Source: Acidobacteriota bacterium (GTDB taxonomy: Bacteria > Acidobacteriota > Terriglobia > UBA7540). Taken from it: DNA of 8,433 nucleotides. The notes under the pieces were generated by a model. It did no database searches. It saw only the letters and a program-made list of their open reading frames with translations, and was not told the origin of the DNA. The position numbers and the translations under genes are program-made. The stretch spans positions 1 to 8,433 of the forward strand of contig QHZK01000261.1 of NCBI GenBank assembly GCA_003224635.1, given 5' to 3'. Below, one piece after another: positions 6,825 through 8,433 of the stretch (positions are counted from its first letter, which is position 1; every line of letters starts with the position of its first letter).

Positions 6825-6972
6825 AAGAGCCTCCTTTCTGCGCGTCTTTTCTACCACTAAAACAGCGGTCCTACAACTCAACCTGCCCTTCGAGGCTCCG
6901 GGTCTGCCGGTAGAGAACCGGACCCAAGCTCTCGGGCTCGGGCATTCGCGCGGGGTCTGACCATCAATCAGG
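6816..6972 (-). repeat. Leader repeat, copy B
   Basis: The second copy of the element at 5804-5955, in the same orientation and about 1.0 kb away. It keeps the ACCGC/GTGGT hairpin, the AAAGGAGG site, the MRF start codons and the reading-frame ending VLYRQTRSLEGQVEL. The CCGGT/ACCGG hairpin is one pair longer than in copy A. Its upstream end stops near 6972, where the two copies cease to match. Confidence 0.8.
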
Positions 6973-7223
6973 CAGCCAGACATCGGCACGGTTCATTACA
7001 ACTACCGGACTTACTTCCTCTATTGACGGATCGGGCGAGGTCTCGACTCAGTGGCCTCGACTCTGGTGACAATCTCCCTTCGAACGGGTAAACTGGCCGC
7101 TGTTTTACCGGATTAGGCCATGGCCTGCCGCGGGCACAACCGAACGCGAACCCCCATCCAGAGTAGAGTACATGCCTAACCGGCAGTCCGCGGGGAATGA
7201 AGGCGAGATTCCGGGAGGATCAG
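6973..7223. other. Intergenic region upstream of the SelA-like gene
   Basis: No gene is seen. A TTGACG occurs at 7023-7028 but no -10 follows at the right distance. GGTAAAC (7087-7093) and GTTTTACC (7102-7109) form an imperfect stem-loop, and AGGCCATGGCCT (7115-7126) is a 12-bp palindrome. Either could be an operator for the plus-strand gene, but nothing supports that beyond symmetry. Confidence 0.3.
7213..7219 (+). promoter_or_regulatory. Ribosome binding site of the SelA-like gene
   Basis: GGGAGGA lies four to five bases before ATG 7224. It decides for this start over the in-frame ATG at 7197, which has no such site and would place nine charged residues before the Tat motif. Confidence 0.75.
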
Positions 7224-8036
7224 ATGTCAGGGACTCTGAGCCGTCGAAAGCTCCTGCGCCGCGGCGGGCCGGCCCTCATCGCGGGCGGCGCTGCGGTCTA
7301 TGCCACGTCAGTCGAATTAACCGGGCTGGCTCGCGGGTCGCCTGCACAAGGAGTCGATTATTACCGCAAGCTCGGTGTTACCACCTTCATCAATGCGGCC
7401 GGAACTTATACCGTTCTTTCGGCTTCCACGATGCCGGACGAAGTGCAGGCGGCGATGGCGCTGGCCGCGCAGCAGCCGGTCCATCTGAACGAGTTGCTCA
7501 ACGCCGCGGGCGAGTATCTGGCCAAGCGTCTACGCTGCGAGGCCGCGCTGGTCACGGCCGGGGCTGCTGCCGCCCTCACGCTCGGAACGGCGGCCTGCGT
7601 GACCGTGGGCAATCAGCCTGCGATCGTGAGTATACCCACCGACCTGAGCGGGCTCAAGAACGAGGTCCTCGTCCAGAAAGCCCATCGCTACGAGTACGAT
7701 CACGCCCTCCGCAATTGCGGCGTTCGCTTCATCGAGGTGGAGACGCTGGAAGAGTACGACCAAGCGTTCACGGAGCGGACCGTCATGGCCCACTTCTTCA
7801 ATGCCTCAGAGGGCGGCGAGATCAGCCGGGAAGACTGGGTACGCCTGGCACACAAGCACGGAGTCCCGTGCCTCAATGACGCGGCCGCTGATGTTCCACC
7901 GATTTCGAATCTGTGGAACTACACCCAGATGGGATTTGATCTGGTCACCTTTTCCGGCGGCTTCTTCTGTCTTTACGGTTCTTGGCCATCGACTTTACTT
8001 CTGAGCGTCTCCTGGCTTCTAACTCCCAACTTCTGA
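7224..8036 (+). pseudogene. Tat-exported SelA/DgaE-like PLP-fold protein, C-terminally truncated
   Basis: The open frame has 270 residues, but only the first 246 look like the family. SRRKLLRRGG (6-15) followed by ALIAGGAAVYA is a twin-arginine signal. Then come GVTTFINAAGTYTVLSASTM (51-70), GEYLAKRLRCEAALVTAGAA (96-115), ALTLGTAACVT (117-127), NASEGGEISREDW (193-205) and CLNDAAADVPP (216-226) with the Asp expected to face the PLP ring nitrogen. These are hallmarks of the L-seryl-tRNA(Sec) selenium transferase-like group, which includes D-glucosaminate-6-phosphate ammonia lyase-like enzymes. The match ends at DLVTFSGG (239-246), exactly before the PLP-binding Lys that normally follows (SGGK). 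The last 24 residues (FFCLYGSWPS onward) are unrelated and lie antisense to the TPR gene. The active-site Lys and the whole C-terminal domain are lost, so the product is probably inactive. An assembly join is an alternative explanation. Confidence 0.8.
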
Positions 8037-8433
8037 CTTCTGAGCTCTTCGAGTATGCGGGCCGCCAAGTCGGCGTAGAAGATGTGGAAGCGGGCATTCA
8101 GAGCGAGCGCCCGACCGAGGTATTCCCTCGCCTTGTCGTTCCGTCCGAGGCGGTCACAGATCATGCCAGCATGGAAAAGGAGCATCGCATCCTTTGTGCC
8201 TGGCTTCAACGCCTTCGTCATGGCGTCCGCGGCTTCGTGAGGTTGGCCGTTCTTATGGAGCGCCCAGGCCAGCGTGTCCCAGGTGTAGACGTCGTGACGG
8301 ACCTCTAGCTCCTTCCGAGCCAGGGCCAGAGCGTCCTTCAGCTTCATGTCATGATCGGCATAAAACAGGGCCAGCTCGCGATTATAAAGCACCTTGTTAA
8401 TCGCGTTGAGCTCGCCGATAAACTCGACCAGGT
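7973..8433 (-). CDS. Tetratricopeptide-repeat protein, C-terminal part (runs off right edge)
   Basis: The frame is open from the right edge, giving 152 codons of C-terminus; GTG 8390-8392 is an internal Val, not a start. TPR-like helices are seen in YTWDTLAWALHKNGQPHEAA, AMLLFHAGMICDRLGRNDKA and REYLGRALALNARFHIFYA. The natural end is probably near DLAARILEEL. The last residues (RSQKLGVRSQETLRSKVDGQ onward) are translated from the short repeats at 7997-8051 and look added. It is distinct from the exported TPR protein at the left edge, of which only the N-terminus is seen. The 3' end overlaps the truncated plus-strand frame by 64 bp, tail to tail. Confidence 0.82.
   Translation of the reverse strand, partial: LVEFIGELNAINKVLYNRELALFYADHDMKLKDALALARKELEVRHDVYTWDTLAWALHKNGQPHEAADAMTKALKPGTKDAMLLFHAGMICDRLGRNDKAREYLGRALALNARFHIFYADLAARILEELRSQKLGVRSQETLRSKVDGQEP
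7997..8051. repeat. Degenerate CTTCTGA-type short tandem repeats
   Basis: CTTCT occurs at 7998, 8016, 8030 and 8037, mostly followed by GA(C/G) or AAC, giving an imperfect 7-9-bp periodicity (for example CTTCTGACTTCTGAG at 8030-8044). On the minus strand this gives the RSQ and GVRSQ peptide repeats at the end of the TPR protein. Similar (T)CAGAAGT repeats are frequent between genes in acidobacterial and related genomes. Here they sit at the breakpoint that truncates the SelA-like gene. Confidence 0.6.

Noticed and set aside
4665..7000. Shared 12-mer TGTAATGAACCG at 4665-4676 (plus) and 6989-7000 (minus) as terminal inverted repeats of an element
   Set aside because: About two such 12-base matches are expected by chance in a window this size, and the match does not extend convincingly.
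7197..7223. Earlier start of the SelA-like protein at ATG 7197
   Set aside because: There is no ribosome site before it, whereas GGGAGGA sits correctly before ATG 7224.
1..8433. tRNA, rRNA, CRISPR arrays or an integrase/transposase gene
   Set aside because: I looked for cloverleaf-type arms, regular spaced repeats and recombinase motifs on both strands and found none.

Overview
The window looks like chromosomal DNA from an acidobacterium (Acidobacteriota, perhaps near Bryobacterales/Solibacter). The basis is the 1234-residue Oar-like TonB-dependent receptor with an N-terminal carboxypeptidase-regulatory-like domain, the neighbouring secreted TPR protein, a Tat-exported DUF362 protein and a Tat-exported SelA-like protein. 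High GC (about 58-67% in the lines counted) and strong AGGAGG ribosome sites fit. This is inferred from gene families; no rRNA or marker gene is present.

Left part (1-5812), all on the minus strand: a DUF362 protein (4682-5812), a 518-bp gap with a hairpin and a probable promoter plus long leader, the outer-membrane receptor (459-4163), and the first 110 codons of an exported TPR protein running off the left edge (1-330). Receptor and TPR protein probably form one envelope-related unit. The DUF362 gene is likely transcribed separately.

Middle part (5813-7223) is a mosaic of fragments rather than normal genes. A direct repeat of about 155 bp occurs twice (5804-5955 and 6816-6972). Each copy carries the tail of an unknown reading frame, a conserved hairpin, a strong ribosome site and the first codons of a gene. 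In copy A that gene is the intact DUF362 gene. In copy B it stops after 14 codons, inside what looks like an integron attC site (6688-6785). Directly behind the attC-like site, in the orientation expected of a gene cassette, is a 127-residue membrane protein (6291-6674). Next comes a short piece resembling the C-terminus of a phage or injection-system baseplate J protein (6124-6246). No integrase or transposase is visible.

Right part: on the plus strand a Tat-exported SelA/DgaE-like PLP-fold protein (7224-8036) breaks off exactly where the PLP-binding lysine is expected. It then runs antisense into the 3' end of a minus-strand TPR gene (7973-8433, partial). The junction contains degenerate CTTCTGA-type short repeats, which also supply the odd last residues of the TPR protein.

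The best candidates for something new are the attC-like site with its orphan membrane-protein cassette and the duplicated leader element. No complete defence or biosynthetic system is evident.
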